DNA from: Bradyrhizobium campsiandrae
GTDB taxonomy: Bacteria > Pseudomonadota > Alphaproteobacteria > Rhizobiales > Xanthobacteraceae
Reading direction: 5' to 3'
Length of the DNA stretch: 64,000 nucleotides
Assembly (NCBI RefSeq): GCF_014529705.1
Contig: NZ_JAANIH010000017.1
Location: forward strand, 62,001-126,000
The notes beneath the pieces were generated by a model. It had not been told where the DNA came from. It saw nothing but the letters and a program-made list of their open reading frames with translations, and ran no database searches. Shown in pieces: positions 16,481-25,786 of the stretch (positions are counted from its first letter, which is position 1; each line of letters opens with the position of its first letter). A program made the position numbers and the translations under genes.

Positions 16481-18470
16481 GCTCGACTGGTCGGCCATTC
16501 CGTTCGATCAGCCCATTCCGCTCATTGCCGGCGCCGTCGTGCTGGTCGCGATCCTCGCGGTGCTGATCTGGGTGGTCGTGAAAGGGCATCTGCCCTATCT
16601 CTGGAACGAATGGATCACCAGCGTCGACCACAAGCGCATCGGCGTCATGTACATCCTGCTGGCCTCGGTAATGCTGCTGCGCGGTGGCAGCGATGCCATC
16701 ATGATGCGGATCCAGCAGGCGATCGCCTATCAGTCGCAGGGCTATCTGCCTCCGGAGCATTACAACCAGATCTTCTCGGCGCATGGCACCATCATGATCT
16801 TCTTCGTGGCGATGCCGTTCGTGATCGGGCTGATGAATCTGGTCGTGCCGCTTCAGCTCGGCGTGCGCGACGTGGCTTTTCCGACGCTCAATTCGGTCGG
16901 CTTCTGGCTCACCGCGACCGGTGCGCTGCTGGTCAATCTGTCACTGGTGATCGGTGAGTTCGCGCGCACCGGCTGGCTCGCCTTTCCGCCACTGTCGGAA
17001 TTGTCTTATTCGCCCGGGGTCGGCGTCGACTATTACGCTTGGTCGCTGCAGATCTCCGGCGTCGGCACGCTGGTGGCCGGGATCAATCTCGTCACGACCG
17101 TGCTGAAGCTGCGCACCAGGGGTATGAACTATCTGCGCATGCCGATGTTCTGCTGGACCACCTTGGCATCGAACCTTCTGATTGTCGCGGCATTCCCGAT
17201 CCTCACCGCGACCCTCGCGATGCTGCTGCTCGACCGTTATCTCGGCTTCCACTTCTTCACCAACGAGGCCGGCGGCAACGTCATGATGTTCATGAATTTG
17301 ATCTGGGCCTGGGGGCATCCCGAGGTCTACATCCTCGTGCTGCCCGCGTTCGGCATCTTTTCCGAGGTGGTCTCGACCTTCTCCGGCAAGGCGCTGTTCG
17401 GCTACCGCTCCATGGTGCTTGCGACCATGGCGATCTGCGTCATCTCCTTCATGGTCTGGCTGCACCATTTCTTCACGATGGGTGCCGGTCCCGACGTCAA
17501 CGCCATCTTCGGCATCGCCAGCATGATCATCGCGGTGCCGACCGGGGTGAAGATCTACAACTGGCTGTTCACGATGTATGGCGGGCGTATCCGCTTCGCG
17601 ACGCCGATGTTGTGGGCGGTCGGCTTCATGGTCACCTTCATCATTGGCGGCTTGACCGGCGTGCTGGTCGCGGTGCCGCCAGCCGATTTCATGCTCCACA
17701 ACAGCATGTTCCTGGTCGCTCACTTCCATAACGTCATCATCGGCGGCGTGCTGTTCGGCGCCTTCGCCGGCTTCGAATACTGGTTCCCGAAAGCATTCGG
17801 CTTTCGCCTCGACGAGCGTTGGGGCAAGCTCGCGTTCTGGTTCACCTTCACCGGCTTCTACGTCACTTTCGTGCCGCTCTATGTCGCCGGCATGCTCGGG
17901 ATGACGCGACGGATGCAGCACTACGACGTCGCGGAGTGGCGGCCATGGATGATCGTGGCCGCGGTCGGGATGGCCATGCTGTCGATCGGCGTCATCTGTC
18001 AGATCATGCAGCTCGTGGTCAGCATTCGCAATCGCGAGGCCCTGCGGGATCGAACCGGCGATCCCTGGGATGGTCGTTCGCTGGAATGGGCGACCTCGTC
18101 GCCGCCGCCGGTGTTCAACTTCGCCTTCGACCCCGATGTCCGTGGCGAGGACGTCTATTGGAACATGAAGGTCCGTGCCCGGCAGCAATCGCTCGAGCAC
18201 GAAGAGCCCGAATATCATGACATCGAGATGCCCCGGAATTCGCCGACCGGCTTCGTCTGCGCGTTCTTCGCCACCATCATGGGCTTCGCGCTGATCTGGC
18301 ACATCTGGTGGATGGTGATTTTGGGCGGCATCGGCGCGTTCGCGACCTTCGTCGTGTTCGCCTGGCGCGACCATGACGAATACGTCATTCCAGCCGCCGA
18401 AGTCGCGGCGATCGATCGCGTCAATCTCGAGGAACGGCGCAGCCTCGTCAGCATGGCAGGAGCGGTCTGA
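16470..18470 (+). CDS. cyoB: Cytochrome bo-type ubiquinol oxidase subunit I
   Basis: Protein of 666 residues starting MLGKLDWSAIPFDQPI, close to E. coli CyoB throughout, with about 15 membrane helices. Visible marks: ITSVDHKRIGVMYI, the low-spin heme His region in FSAHGTIMIFFVAMP, WAWGHPEVYILVLPAFGIFSE (CuB His and cross-linked Tyr), WLHHFFTMGAG (CuB His pair), VAHFHNVIIGGVLFG (heme ligands), and TGDPWDGRSLEWATSSPPP. The start overlaps cyoA; ATG codons at 16467 and 16470 both follow TTGGAGG, and the second matches the family N-terminus. This subunit holds the oxygen-reduction site and proton channels. Confidence 0.95.
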   Translation: MLGKLDWSAIPFDQPIPLIAGAVVLVAILAVLIWVVVKGHLPYLWNEWITSVDHKRIGVMYILLASVMLLRGGSDAIMMRIQQAIAYQSQGYLPPEHYNQIFSAHGTIMIFFVAMPFVIGLMNLVVPLQLGVRDVAFPTLNSVGFWLTATGALLVNLSLVIGEFARTGWLAFPPLSELSYSPGVGVDYYAWSLQISGVGTLVAGINLVTTVLKLRTRGMNYLRMPMFCWTTLASNLLIVAAFPILTATLAMLLLDRYLGFHFFTNEAGGNVMMFMNLIWAWGHPEVYILVLPAFGIFSEVVSTFSGKALFGYRSMVLATMAICVISFMVWLHHFFTMGAGPDVNAIFGIASMIIAVPTGVKIYNWLFTMYGGRIRFATPMLWAVGFMVTFIIGGLTGVLVAVPPADFMLHNSMFLVAHFHNVIIGGVLFGAFAGFEYWFPKAFGFRLDERWGKLAFWFTFTGFYVTFVPLYVAGMLGMTRRMQHYDVAEWRPWMIVAAVGMAMLSIGVICQIMQLVVSIRNREALRDRTGDPWDGRSLEWATSSPPPVFNFAFDPDVRGEDVYWNMKVRARQQSLEHEEPEYHDIEMPRNSPTGFVCAFFATIMGFALIWHIWWMVILGGIGAFATFVVFAWRDHDEYVIPAAEVAAIDRVNLEERRSLVSMAGAV

Positions 18471-19111
18471 TGTCGATGACCGCGGCCGTCGGCGACGCGC
18501 ATGCCGATCCCCATCATATCGGGCTCGTCGTCGAGCATCCTGGGCCTGCTCCGAAGCGGATCGTCACCGCCTATGGCTTCTGGGTGTTCCTGCTCTCCGA
18601 CATCGTGATGTTCTCCTGCTTCTTTGCGGCTTACGCCGTGCTGGTCAGTCAAACCGCCGGCGGTCCCAAAGGCTCGGAGATCTTCGAGCAGCGAAATGTC
18701 GCGATCGAGACGGTTTGCCTGCTGCTATCGAGCTTCACCTGCGGCATGGCCAGCATCGCAGCCGACGTCCGCAACCGGTTCTGGTTCTATCTCGGTATGG
18801 CCGTCACCTGCGTGCTCGGGCTGATTTTCCTCGCCATCGAATTCCGGGAGTTCGCCGATCTCGTCGCCCGCGGCTATGGCCCGTCGCGCAGCGCCTTTCT
18901 GACCGCCTTCTTCTCGCTGGTCGGATGTCACGGCCTGCACGTGTCGGCCGGCGTGCTCTGGCTGCTGACCATGATGGCCCAGGTCTTCGCCAAGGGCTTT
19001 CGGGCCGACGTCCTCCGCCGGATGATGTGCTTTGCGCTGTTCTGGCATGCACTCGACATCATCTGGGTCGGAGTGTTTTCCGTTGTCTATCTGCTTGGAG
19101 GCGGCTCATGA
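18470..19111 (+). CDS. cyoC: Cytochrome bo-type ubiquinol oxidase subunit III
   Basis: Protein of 213 residues with five membrane helices, typical of CyoC. It has KRIVTAYGFWVFLLSDIVMFSCFFAAYAVL, TVCLLLSSFTCGMASIAADVRN, and FSLVGCHGLHVSAGVLWLL near the C-terminus. Its ATG shares one base with the cyoB stop codon (TGATG). It stabilises the core of the oxidase in the inner membrane and has no redox cofactor. Confidence 0.93.
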   Translation: MSMTAAVGDAHADPHHIGLVVEHPGPAPKRIVTAYGFWVFLLSDIVMFSCFFAAYAVLVSQTAGGPKGSEIFEQRNVAIETVCLLLSSFTCGMASIAADVRNRFWFYLGMAVTCVLGLIFLAIEFREFADLVARGYGPSRSAFLTAFFSLVGCHGLHVSAGVLWLLTMMAQVFAKGFRADVLRRMMCFALFWHALDIIWVGVFSVVYLLGGGS

Positions 19112-19491
19112 GTGATCAAGCGCACATCGGACATGATCTCGCCCCGGGCGATGAGGAGCAACATGATGTCGGCACACGCATCCTCGGCTATGTCGTCGGA
19201 CTTGTCCTTGCGTTGTTGCTCACGGCAACCTCGTTCTTCATTGCCGGCACGGATCTGGTTTGGCAGCCCTCGATCCCCGTCGCGCTGATCGTGCTCGCGA
19301 TCGCGCAAATGGGCGTGCACCTCGTCTTCTTCCTTCACATCACCACTGGGCCGGACAACACCAACAACGTGCTGGCGCTGGCATTCGGGCTTTTGGTCGT
19401 CTTCCTGGTGGTCGGCGGAACTGTCTGGATCATGGCACATCTGAATGCGAACATGCCGCCGATGGACCAGATCATGCCGAAGCCGATGTAG
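19108..19491 (+). CDS. cyoD: Cytochrome bo-type ubiquinol oxidase subunit IV
   Basis: Protein of 127 residues with three membrane helices: RILGYVVGLVLALLLTATSF, IPVALIVLAIAQMGVHLVFFLHI and LALAFGLLVVFLVVGGTVWIM. The family core AQMGVHLVFFLH is intact. The ATG overlaps the cyoC stop by four bases (ATGA). It is a small assembly and stability subunit. No cyoE (heme O synthase) follows, so heme O synthesis must be encoded elsewhere. Confidence 0.92.
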   Translation: MSDQAHIGHDLAPGDEEQHDVGTRILGYVVGLVLALLLTATSFFIAGTDLVWQPSIPVALIVLAIAQMGVHLVFFLHITTGPDNTNNVLALAFGLLVVFLVVGGTVWIMAHLNANMPPMDQIMPKPM

Positions 19492-19509
19492 GACGGTCCA
19501 AAAAGAAGA

Positions 19510-19532
19510 GCCGCTTGTTTGTCACAAGCGGC
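19510..19532 (+). terminator. Hairpin after cyoD, possible terminator
   Basis: GCCGCTTGT and ACAAGCGGC form a perfect 9-bp stem around a 5-base loop, 18 bp after the cyoD stop. There is no U-run after it on the plus strand; AAAAGAAGA precedes it, so it could end minus-strand transcription as well. It may work as a transcript 3'-end stabiliser rather than a true intrinsic terminator. Confidence 0.5.
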
Positions 19533-19708
19533 CCAAGTCTAGGGAGGAAACGCCCGAGCAAAGCAATCGGACCGAAGCCGGATTGCCGCCAAGGAAACGC
19601 TCGCGCGAAGCGCTTGCGTACACATATAAGTGCAGCAACTCCCCTCAGAGTTCAATTCCGGATCAATACTGTCTCCGGATACTACTCACGGCTGCGTGAA
19701 CCAATTGT

Positions 19709-20497
19709 TCACTTTGGCCGGCGGCAATTATAGGCCTTGCGGAAGCCCGAGGCCTGGGCGTCGTCCTCCGAGCAGAACCAGCGGTCCGGCTTGGTGGTCG
19801 CGGCGTAGCTCGGGCATCCTCTCAGGTGATAGATGCCGATATTGCCGGTGACCCGCGCGCGCACCGCAAGCTTGCCCTTGATGGCGCAGCTCGGCGGCGC
19901 GGTCAGCTCCTCCGGAAACAGCACCGTGCGAATCTCCTTGTCCCGGTCGGCACGACAGGCCGCCCCGAGGAGGGGCCCGTCCTTCTTGCCGGTACGGAAT
20001 TCCTGCGGTGCAACAAAGCAACCCTTCCAGATGCCGGCCGAGGCGGTCTTGGCCTCGGCCGCGGCCGGCTTGACGTTGGCCTTGAGGGGTTCACGCGCGA
20101 TTGCAAAGCCCAGCCTGACCAGCTGCTCGTTCAACGACACCTTGTCACCCTCGACCGTGCAGATCGCGCGATGGCGCTTGCCAAAACTCTTCTCGGGACC
20201 GACGTCGTCGCAGCGCACTTGTTTGCCGCCGATCAGCTTGGTGAGCTGGTCGCGGGCCTCGATACCACAGGTCCAGGGATCGGCGTGGTCGTCGATGCAG
20301 ACCTGGTCGAGCTCCGGCGCATCGACGCCGTCGAGTCGGTAGGTCACATCGCCGAGCTGGATCGAGTTGGCATCCCGCACCGTCGCAGCCGCGGTCAGTG
20401 CGGCGGCGGGGCTGGAAGTCCCCAGGAATCCGGACAGAGCGAGAGATAAAACAAGCGCGAAGGCGCGTGTGGCGGCGAATGAATTCCTGGCAGACAT
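19709..20497 (-). CDS. Exported staphylococcal nuclease-like (thermonuclease family) protein
   Basis: Protein of 262 residues with a signal peptide ending near SSPAAALTA. Residues about 38-155 resemble the SNase OB-fold: VRDANSIQLGDVTYRLDGVDAPELDQVC, ARDQLTKLIGGKQVRC, then KRHRAICTVEGDKVSLNEQLVRLGFAI. Residues about 156-262 form a cysteine-rich C-terminal part ending in GNIGIYHLRGCPSYAATTKPDRWFCSEDDAQASGFRKA, a segment seen at the end of other alphaproteobacterial nuclease-like proteins. It is probably periplasmic. Whether it still cuts nucleic acid is uncertain, because not all catalytic Arg and Glu positions are clear. Confidence 0.8.
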   Translation of the reverse strand: MSARNSFAATRAFALVLSLALSGFLGTSSPAAALTAAATVRDANSIQLGDVTYRLDGVDAPELDQVCIDDHADPWTCGIEARDQLTKLIGGKQVRCDDVGPEKSFGKRHRAICTVEGDKVSLNEQLVRLGFAIAREPLKANVKPAAAEAKTASAGIWKGCFVAPQEFRTGKKDGPLLGAACRADRDKEIRTVLFPEELTAPPSCAIKGKLAVRARVTGNIGIYHLRGCPSYAATTKPDRWFCSEDDAQASGFRKAYNCRRPK

Positions 20498-20648
20498 AAT
20501 TTCTCGCTATCGATTGCTCCTGGCTGACGTTCCTAGCATCCGGCAGTCTCCAGACCAATGGTCTGCGCTATGCGAAGTGCGACATTCGCGCGCCAGCCTT
20601 TACTCGCCGGCCGGTCTGCCCCTATCGTTCTCACGTTTGCAAGTCGTA

Positions 20649-22295
20649 ATGGCCGAGTCGTCCGCGAAACGGCGAGGGCGGGAGGACAATATTTTGGCGA
20701 AAGATCCCGTGGACGTCCTGATCATCGGCGCGGGCGCTTCAGGCGCAGCGGTGGCATGGTCGCTGGCGGAGACCAAGATGCACATCCTCTGCCTGGAGCA
20801 GGGCGGCTGGATGAACCCGGCGGAATACCCAAGCACGGGCCGGGACTGGGAGGCCAAGTTCTACGGCGAGTGGTCGTCGAGCCCGAACGTGCGCGGCCGT
20901 CCCGAGGACTATCCTGTCAACGACGACAATTCGCCGATCAAGGTGGTCAATTACAACGCGGTCGGCGGCTCGACGGTGATGTACACCGCGCACTGGCCGC
21001 GCCTGCATCCGTCCGATTTCAAGGTCAAGACGCTCGACGGTGTCGCCGACGACTGGCCGATCGATTACGACGCGCTGACGCCGTTCTTCGAAGAGAACGA
21101 CCGGATGATGGGGACGTCGGGGCTATCAGGCGATCCGCTCTCGCCGCTGACGCATCCGCCGATGCCGCAGCAGCCGATGGGCCTGTCCGGCGCCATCGTC
21201 GCCAAGGCCATGAACAAGCTGGGCTGGCACTGGTGGCCGTCGGACACGACGGTCGCGACCATGGATTATGAGGGCCGCGCGCGCTGCATCAATCTCGGCC
21301 ATTGCACGCCGGCCTGCGCGCAAGGCGCAAAATCCTCGACCGACATCACCTATTGGCCGCATGCGGTGCGTGCCGGTGTCGAGCTGCGCACCCATTGCCG
21401 GGTGCGCGAGATCACGACCGATGAGAACGGCATGGCCTCGGGCGTGGTCTACTACGACAAGGACGGCGTCGAGCAGTTCCAGCCGGCGCATGTCGTCATC
21501 ATCGCCTGCAACGGCATCGGCACGCCGCGGCTGCTGCTCAACTCGAAATCCGACCGCTTCCCGAACGGCCTTGCCAATTCGTCCGGCCTCGTCGGCAAGA
21601 ACCTGATGTTTCACCCTTACGCGCAGATCTACGGCTATGTGAAGGAGCCGACCGACTCCAATCGCGCGCCGCCGACCTGCCTGTGGAGCAAGCAGTGGTA
21701 CGACACGGACCTCTCGCGCGGCTTCGTGCGCGGCTATGGCGTCCAGTTCGTGCGCGGGGCCGGGCCGGTGTTCGAAGCCGTCGTCAGCGAGCAGAAGGGT
21801 ATCCTGCCGTGGGGCGAGGATCACCACCGCGTGTTTCGCAAGCTCAATGGCCACAGGCTCGGATTTTCCGCGATCTGTGAGGATCTGCCGGAGGAGCACA
21901 ACCAGGTCACGCTCGATCCTGTCTTGAAGGACAGCCACGGCATTCCCGCGCCGAAGATCGACTACACGATCTCCGAAAACAGCCGAAAGATGATGGAGCA
22001 TGCGCTCGCCCGCGGCCGCGAGGTTCTGGAAGCAGCCGGAGCGACCGACATCTGCGTCAACTCGCCGATCCCGTGGGGCGGCTGGCACCTGCTCGGCACC
22101 GCGCGGATGGGCACAGATCCCAGGCGCTCCGTCGTCAACGAATGGGGCCGCACACATGACGTCAAGAACCTCTTCATCGTCGACGGCAGCATCTTCGTCA
22201 CCTCGGGCGGTGTAAACCCAACCTCCACCATCCAGGCCCTCGCGCTCTACATCGCCGACCAGATGAAGCAGCGCCTCGCCAACCTGTTCGACTGA
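20649..22295 (+). CDS. GMC family oxidoreductase
   Basis: Protein of 548 residues. It has a FAD-binding DVLIIGAGASGAAVAWSLAE near residue 22, an NAVGGSTVMYTAHWPRLHPSDF segment, INLGHCTPACAQGAKSSTD, a second nucleotide segment VVIIACNGIGTPRLLLNSKS, and a C-terminal catalytic block HLLGTARMGTDPRRSVVNEWGRTHDVKNLFIVDGSIF. It resembles the large subunit of gluconate 2-dehydrogenase-type enzymes. It lacks a signal peptide; ATG 20649 is assumed, and a TTG at 20693 behind GGGAGGAC is an alternative. The gene for a small subunit-3-like partner starts 8 bp after its stop. Confidence 0.85.
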   Translation: MAESSAKRRGREDNILAKDPVDVLIIGAGASGAAVAWSLAETKMHILCLEQGGWMNPAEYPSTGRDWEAKFYGEWSSSPNVRGRPEDYPVNDDNSPIKVVNYNAVGGSTVMYTAHWPRLHPSDFKVKTLDGVADDWPIDYDALTPFFEENDRMMGTSGLSGDPLSPLTHPPMPQQPMGLSGAIVAKAMNKLGWHWWPSDTTVATMDYEGRARCINLGHCTPACAQGAKSSTDITYWPHAVRAGVELRTHCRVREITTDENGMASGVVYYDKDGVEQFQPAHVVIIACNGIGTPRLLLNSKSDRFPNGLANSSGLVGKNLMFHPYAQIYGYVKEPTDSNRAPPTCLWSKQWYDTDLSRGFVRGYGVQFVRGAGPVFEAVVSEQKGILPWGEDHHRVFRKLNGHRLGFSAICEDLPEEHNQVTLDPVLKDSHGIPAPKIDYTISENSRKMMEHALARGREVLEAAGATDICVNSPIPWGGWHLLGTARMGTDPRRSVVNEWGRTHDVKNLFIVDGSIFVTSGGVNPTSTIQALALYIADQMKQRLANLFD

Positions 22296-22302
22296 GGCCG
22301 TC

Positions 22303-22752
22303 ATGACCGCAGACAATCAGCTCACGCGCGCCCAGCGCAACGACCTCCGCACCGTCGCCGCCATGATCATTCCCGCCAGCGACGAGTACAAGGTACCCGG
22401 CGCCGACGATCCGGCGATCCAGGCCGATATTCTTGCGACGCTCGGCCGCGATACCAAAATGGTAACGGCGGCGCTCGATCATCTGGCGCAGCTCGCAGGC
22501 CAGCCACTCGCGGAGCTCGATTTCGCAAAGCGCAATGCCGTTGCGCAGGAGTTCCGCAAGAACGGCGGTGCGGCCGCGGCTACGCTGGTTCGGGTCGTGC
22601 TGCAATGCTACTATCGCGATGACCGCGTGCTGCGCTCGCTCGGGCTCGAGCTGCGCGCGCCGTTTCCCAAGGGCCATGTCCTTCCGGATGGCGACTGGTC
22701 GCTGCTCGATCCCGTCAAGGCAAGGGGCGGCACGCTGCGGCGAGCGCCCTAG
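22303..22752 (+). CDS. Gluconate 2-dehydrogenase subunit 3-like small protein
   Basis: Protein of 149 residues, helical. It has LTRAQRNDLRTVAAMIIPASDEYKVPGADDPAI near the start, a pattern seen in the small (subunit 3-like) partners of membrane-bound GMC dehydrogenases, and LQCYYRDDRVLRSLGLE later. It begins 8 bp after the GMC oxidoreductase stop, so it is in one operon and probably binds that enzyme. There is no evident Tat signal, and no cytochrome subunit gene follows, so the electron acceptor is unknown. Confidence 0.65.
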   Translation: MTADNQLTRAQRNDLRTVAAMIIPASDEYKVPGADDPAIQADILATLGRDTKMVTAALDHLAQLAGQPLAELDFAKRNAVAQEFRKNGGAAAATLVRVVLQCYYRDDRVLRSLGLELRAPFPKGHVLPDGDWSLLDPVKARGGTLRRAP

Positions 22753-22843
22753 CCATCTGGGCAGTCCAGCCTTGCGCTCCCTTCAGGCACCTTGCGCGTG
22801 AGGGAACAGGCCACCATCTGTGTGAGCCTAAAGGACTTTAGCC

Positions 22844-23863
22844 ATGCTGGATTTCACCTCAGATATCGCCGATGACGTCACGTCATCGCGAACGACGGCG
22901 TCTGCCCCGGTCGATGACCGGGCTCTCCTGGACGCCTATTCCAATGCCGTGATCGATGTCACCGACCGCGTCGGACCCGCGGTCGTCCGCGTAGAGACCG
23001 GACCGAAGACGCCGAACGGCCGCGAGCGCGGCGGCCTCGGCTCCGGCATCGTGATCTCGCCCGATGGCCTCGTGCTCACCAACAGCCACGTGGTCGGCTC
23101 CGCCAAGGAGATCCGGCTGCGCGATGTCGAGGGCCATGTCGGCGACGCCCGGGTGCTCGGCGTCGACCCCGACACCGATCTTGCGCTGCTGCGCGCCAAT
23201 GGCGTGCGCGATCTGCCCTATGCCGCGCTCGGCAATTCCAAGACGTTGCGGCGCGGCCAGCTCGTGATCGCGATCGGCAATCCGCTCGGTTTCGAATCGA
23301 CCGTCACCGCCGGCGTGGTCTCCGCGCTTGGGCGTTCGATCCGCTCGGTCAGTGGCCGCACCATCGAGGACGTGATCCAGACCGATGCCGCGCTCAACCC
23401 CGGCAATTCCGGCGGGCCGCTGGTGTCGTCGCATGCCGAGGTGATCGGCATCAACACGGCCATCATCAACGGCGCGCAGGGCATCTGCTTTGCGGTCGCC
23501 AGCAACACCGCGCAATTCGTGCTGTCGGAGATCATTCGTCACGGCTATGTCCGCCGCGCCTTCATCGGCGTCGCCGGACAGACCGCGCCGATCCCGCGGC
23601 GCCATGCGGTGCTCGCCGGCGTCGAGAACAAGATGGGCGCGCTGCTGATGCAGACCGAGCCGGATGGCCCCGCGGCCAAGGCGGGCCTGTTGCCCGGCGA
23701 CGTCGTGATCAGGCTGGACGGTGTCGAGATCAACGGCGTCGACGACCTGATCCGCGTGCTCGACCGTGACCGGATTGGCCGGCGGCTCGCCATGGACGTG
23801 CTGCGGCTCGGCCGGCTGCGGGCGATCGATATCGATCCGATCGAGCGCAAGCCGGCGCGCTAG
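22844..23863 (+). CDS. HtrA/DegP-like S1C serine protease with PDZ domain
   Basis: Protein of 339 residues. The trypsin-like domain has the full triad: His82 in TNSHVVGSA, Asp112 in DTDLALLRA and Ser189 in PGNSGGPLV. One PDZ domain follows (about residues 255-330, QTEPDGPAAKAGLLPGDVVIRLDGVEINGVDDLIRVL). The N-terminus (MLDFTSDIADDVTSSRTT) is hydrophilic, with no signal peptide or anchor, unlike periplasmic DegP/DegS, so it may act in the cytoplasm. It stands alone between the GMC pair and a flavin dehydrogenase. Confidence 0.88.
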   Translation: MLDFTSDIADDVTSSRTTASAPVDDRALLDAYSNAVIDVTDRVGPAVVRVETGPKTPNGRERGGLGSGIVISPDGLVLTNSHVVGSAKEIRLRDVEGHVGDARVLGVDPDTDLALLRANGVRDLPYAALGNSKTLRRGQLVIAIGNPLGFESTVTAGVVSALGRSIRSVSGRTIEDVIQTDAALNPGNSGGPLVSSHAEVIGINTAIINGAQGICFAVASNTAQFVLSEIIRHGYVRRAFIGVAGQTAPIPRRHAVLAGVENKMGALLMQTEPDGPAAKAGLLPGDVVIRLDGVEINGVDDLIRVLDRDRIGRRLAMDVLRLGRLRAIDIDPIERKPAR

Positions 23864-23921
23864 CTGCCGGCCTGCTGGCGGGGTATGACGGTGTCATGCC
23901 TCGGCTCCGGACCCCTGCCGC

Positions 23922-25649
23922 ATGATGCCGGCCCATGAGATCTACGACGTCATTGTCGTCGGCGCGGGCGCCGGCGGCATGATGGCGGCGGCCGTCGCGG
24001 CTGCCGAAGGGCTGCGTGTGCTGGTGATCGAGAAAACCGCCTTTGTCGGCGGCACCACGGCATGGTCCGACGGCATGGTCTGGATCCCCGCCAATGCCAA
24101 GATGAAAGAGGCGGGGATTTCGGACAGCATCGCGGATGCCGTGCAATATCTGTCGAGCACGGTGCCAGAGCCCGCCAATGCGGGCTTGCGCGCCGCTTTC
24201 CTTGCGCGCGGGCCGGAGGCGATCGCCTATCTCGAGGCCAAGACCGAAGTGCGGCTCCAGGCGGTGACGGCCCATCCGGACCATTATCCGGAGCGGCTGG
24301 GCGCGACATCCGGCGGGCGCGTGCTGGAGCCGGTTGCGTTCGACGGCGCGCGGCTGGGTCAAGCTTTTGCGCGGCTGCGCCCACCATTGCCGGAATCTAC
24401 GCTGTTCGGGGGGATGATGGTCAATCGCCTCGATATCCCGCATCTGCGCAAGGTCGGACGGTCATTGCGCTCGACCTTGCGGGCCGCCCGGCTTGTTTCT
24501 GAATACGTCCTGCAACGGCTGCGCAGCCCGCGCGGCACGACGCTTTATCTCGGCAATGCGTTGGCTGCGCGATTGTACGCCTCGCTGCTGGCGCGGCAGG
24601 TTGAGATGCTGTTCAGCGCCGACGTCGCGGATTTGTCGATGCAGGGCGATCGAGTCACTGGCGTGGTCATCCGCCATGGCTCTCGCGACCGTTCGATCGC
24701 CGCACGTTGCGGGGTTGTGCTGGCAACGGGCGGCTTCTCGCACGATGCCGTTTTGCGCAAGCGTTTCTTTCCTGCAGCGGCCGAATCTGCCTCGGCAACC
24801 ATCACGGCAAGCACGGGTGGCGGACTTCGGCTTGCGATGACGGCCAATGCGGCGCTCAACACGGAGGCGACGAGCCCGGCATATTGGGTGCCGGCCTCGC
24901 TGTTCCGGCGCGCCGACGGCAGCAGCGGTGTCTTCCCGCACATGATTGATTGCGCCAAGCCGGGCGTGATCGCCGTGAATGCCGCGGGTCGCCGCTTCGC
25001 CAACGAGGCGCTGCCGTATCATGAGTTCGTGCTCGCCATGCTGCGCGACGGCAATGGCGAGTCGGATCGGCCATTCCATCTGATCTGTGACCGCCCGTTC
25101 CTGTGGAGCTACGGTCTTGGCCGCATCAAGCCCTTTACGCGTCATGTGCGGCGCTTCGTGGCGAGCGGGGAGCTGATCGAAGCTCCTGATATTGTGCAAT
25201 TGGCGGCGAGGCTCGGCGTCAAACCGTCCGTGCTCTCGGCGACGATCGCGAGCTACAATTTCGACGCGAAGGAAGGCCGCGATCCTGAATTCGGCCGAGG
25301 CAGCACCGTTTACCAACGCCACCTTGGCGATGCTTCGCGCAAACCCAATCCATGCGTCGCGCCGATCGTTCAGCCGCCGTTCTTCGCAATGCGGATCTAT
25401 CCCGCCGATCTCGGCACGGCAATCGGCATGAAGGTGGATGCGCAGGCGCGCGTGCTGCGCGAGGACGGCGCGCCCATCGCTGGACTTTACGCCTGCGGCA
25501 ACGACATGGGCTCGATCATGAACGGGCATTGTCCGGCGCCGGGCATCATGCTCGGGCCGACACTGACGTTCGGGTATCTTGCCGGGCGGCATCTGGCGGA
25601 CGGGGCGGCCGTGCAGGTGACGAGTGCCGCCGAATCCTTAGCCTACTGA
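23922..25649 (+). CDS. FAD-dependent dehydrogenase (fumarate reductase/3-ketosteroid dehydrogenase-like)
   Basis: Protein of 575 residues. The FAD loop YDVIVVGAGAGGMMAAAVAAAEGLRVLVIEK is followed by GGTTAWSDGMVWIP. Later come GVVLATGGFSHD and a C-terminal block AIGMKVDAQARVLREDGAPIAGLYACGNDMGSIMNGHCPAPGIMLGPTLTFGYLAGRH. This arrangement is that of FAD-binding proteins related to 3-oxosteroid 1-dehydrogenase and flavocytochrome fumarate reductases. The true substrate cannot be named. There is no signal peptide. A second ATG follows immediately at 23925. Confidence 0.82.
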   Translation: MMPAHEIYDVIVVGAGAGGMMAAAVAAAEGLRVLVIEKTAFVGGTTAWSDGMVWIPANAKMKEAGISDSIADAVQYLSSTVPEPANAGLRAAFLARGPEAIAYLEAKTEVRLQAVTAHPDHYPERLGATSGGRVLEPVAFDGARLGQAFARLRPPLPESTLFGGMMVNRLDIPHLRKVGRSLRSTLRAARLVSEYVLQRLRSPRGTTLYLGNALAARLYASLLARQVEMLFSADVADLSMQGDRVTGVVIRHGSRDRSIAARCGVVLATGGFSHDAVLRKRFFPAAAESASATITASTGGGLRLAMTANAALNTEATSPAYWVPASLFRRADGSSGVFPHMIDCAKPGVIAVNAAGRRFANEALPYHEFVLAMLRDGNGESDRPFHLICDRPFLWSYGLGRIKPFTRHVRRFVASGELIEAPDIVQLAARLGVKPSVLSATIASYNFDAKEGRDPEFGRGSTVYQRHLGDASRKPNPCVAPIVQPPFFAMRIYPADLGTAIGMKVDAQARVLREDGAPIAGLYACGNDMGSIMNGHCPAPGIMLGPTLTFGYLAGRHLADGAAVQVTSAAESLAY

Positions 25650-25674
25650 CTATTTCCGCCGCATCAACATTCTC

Positions 25675-25761
25675 CGTCATTGCGAGCGTAGCGAAGCAAT
25701 CCAGAATCTTTCCGCGGAGGCAGTCTGGATTGCTTCGTCGCAAGGGCTCCTCGCAATGACG
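25675..25761. repeat. Rhizobial palindromic repeat (CGTCATTGCGAGCG type)
   Basis: An imperfect inverted repeat: CGTCATTGCGAGCG...GAAGCAATCCAGA on the left and TCTGGATTGCTTCG...CTCGCAATGACG on the right. It would fold into a long hairpin between two convergent genes (flavin dehydrogenase and indolepyruvate oxidoreductase). It matches a repeat class found many times in Bradyrhizobium and related genomes, and may also serve as a bidirectional terminator. Confidence 0.85.
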
Positions 25762-25786
25762 TCGAAGAGAGGCTCGCGTCTCTTCG

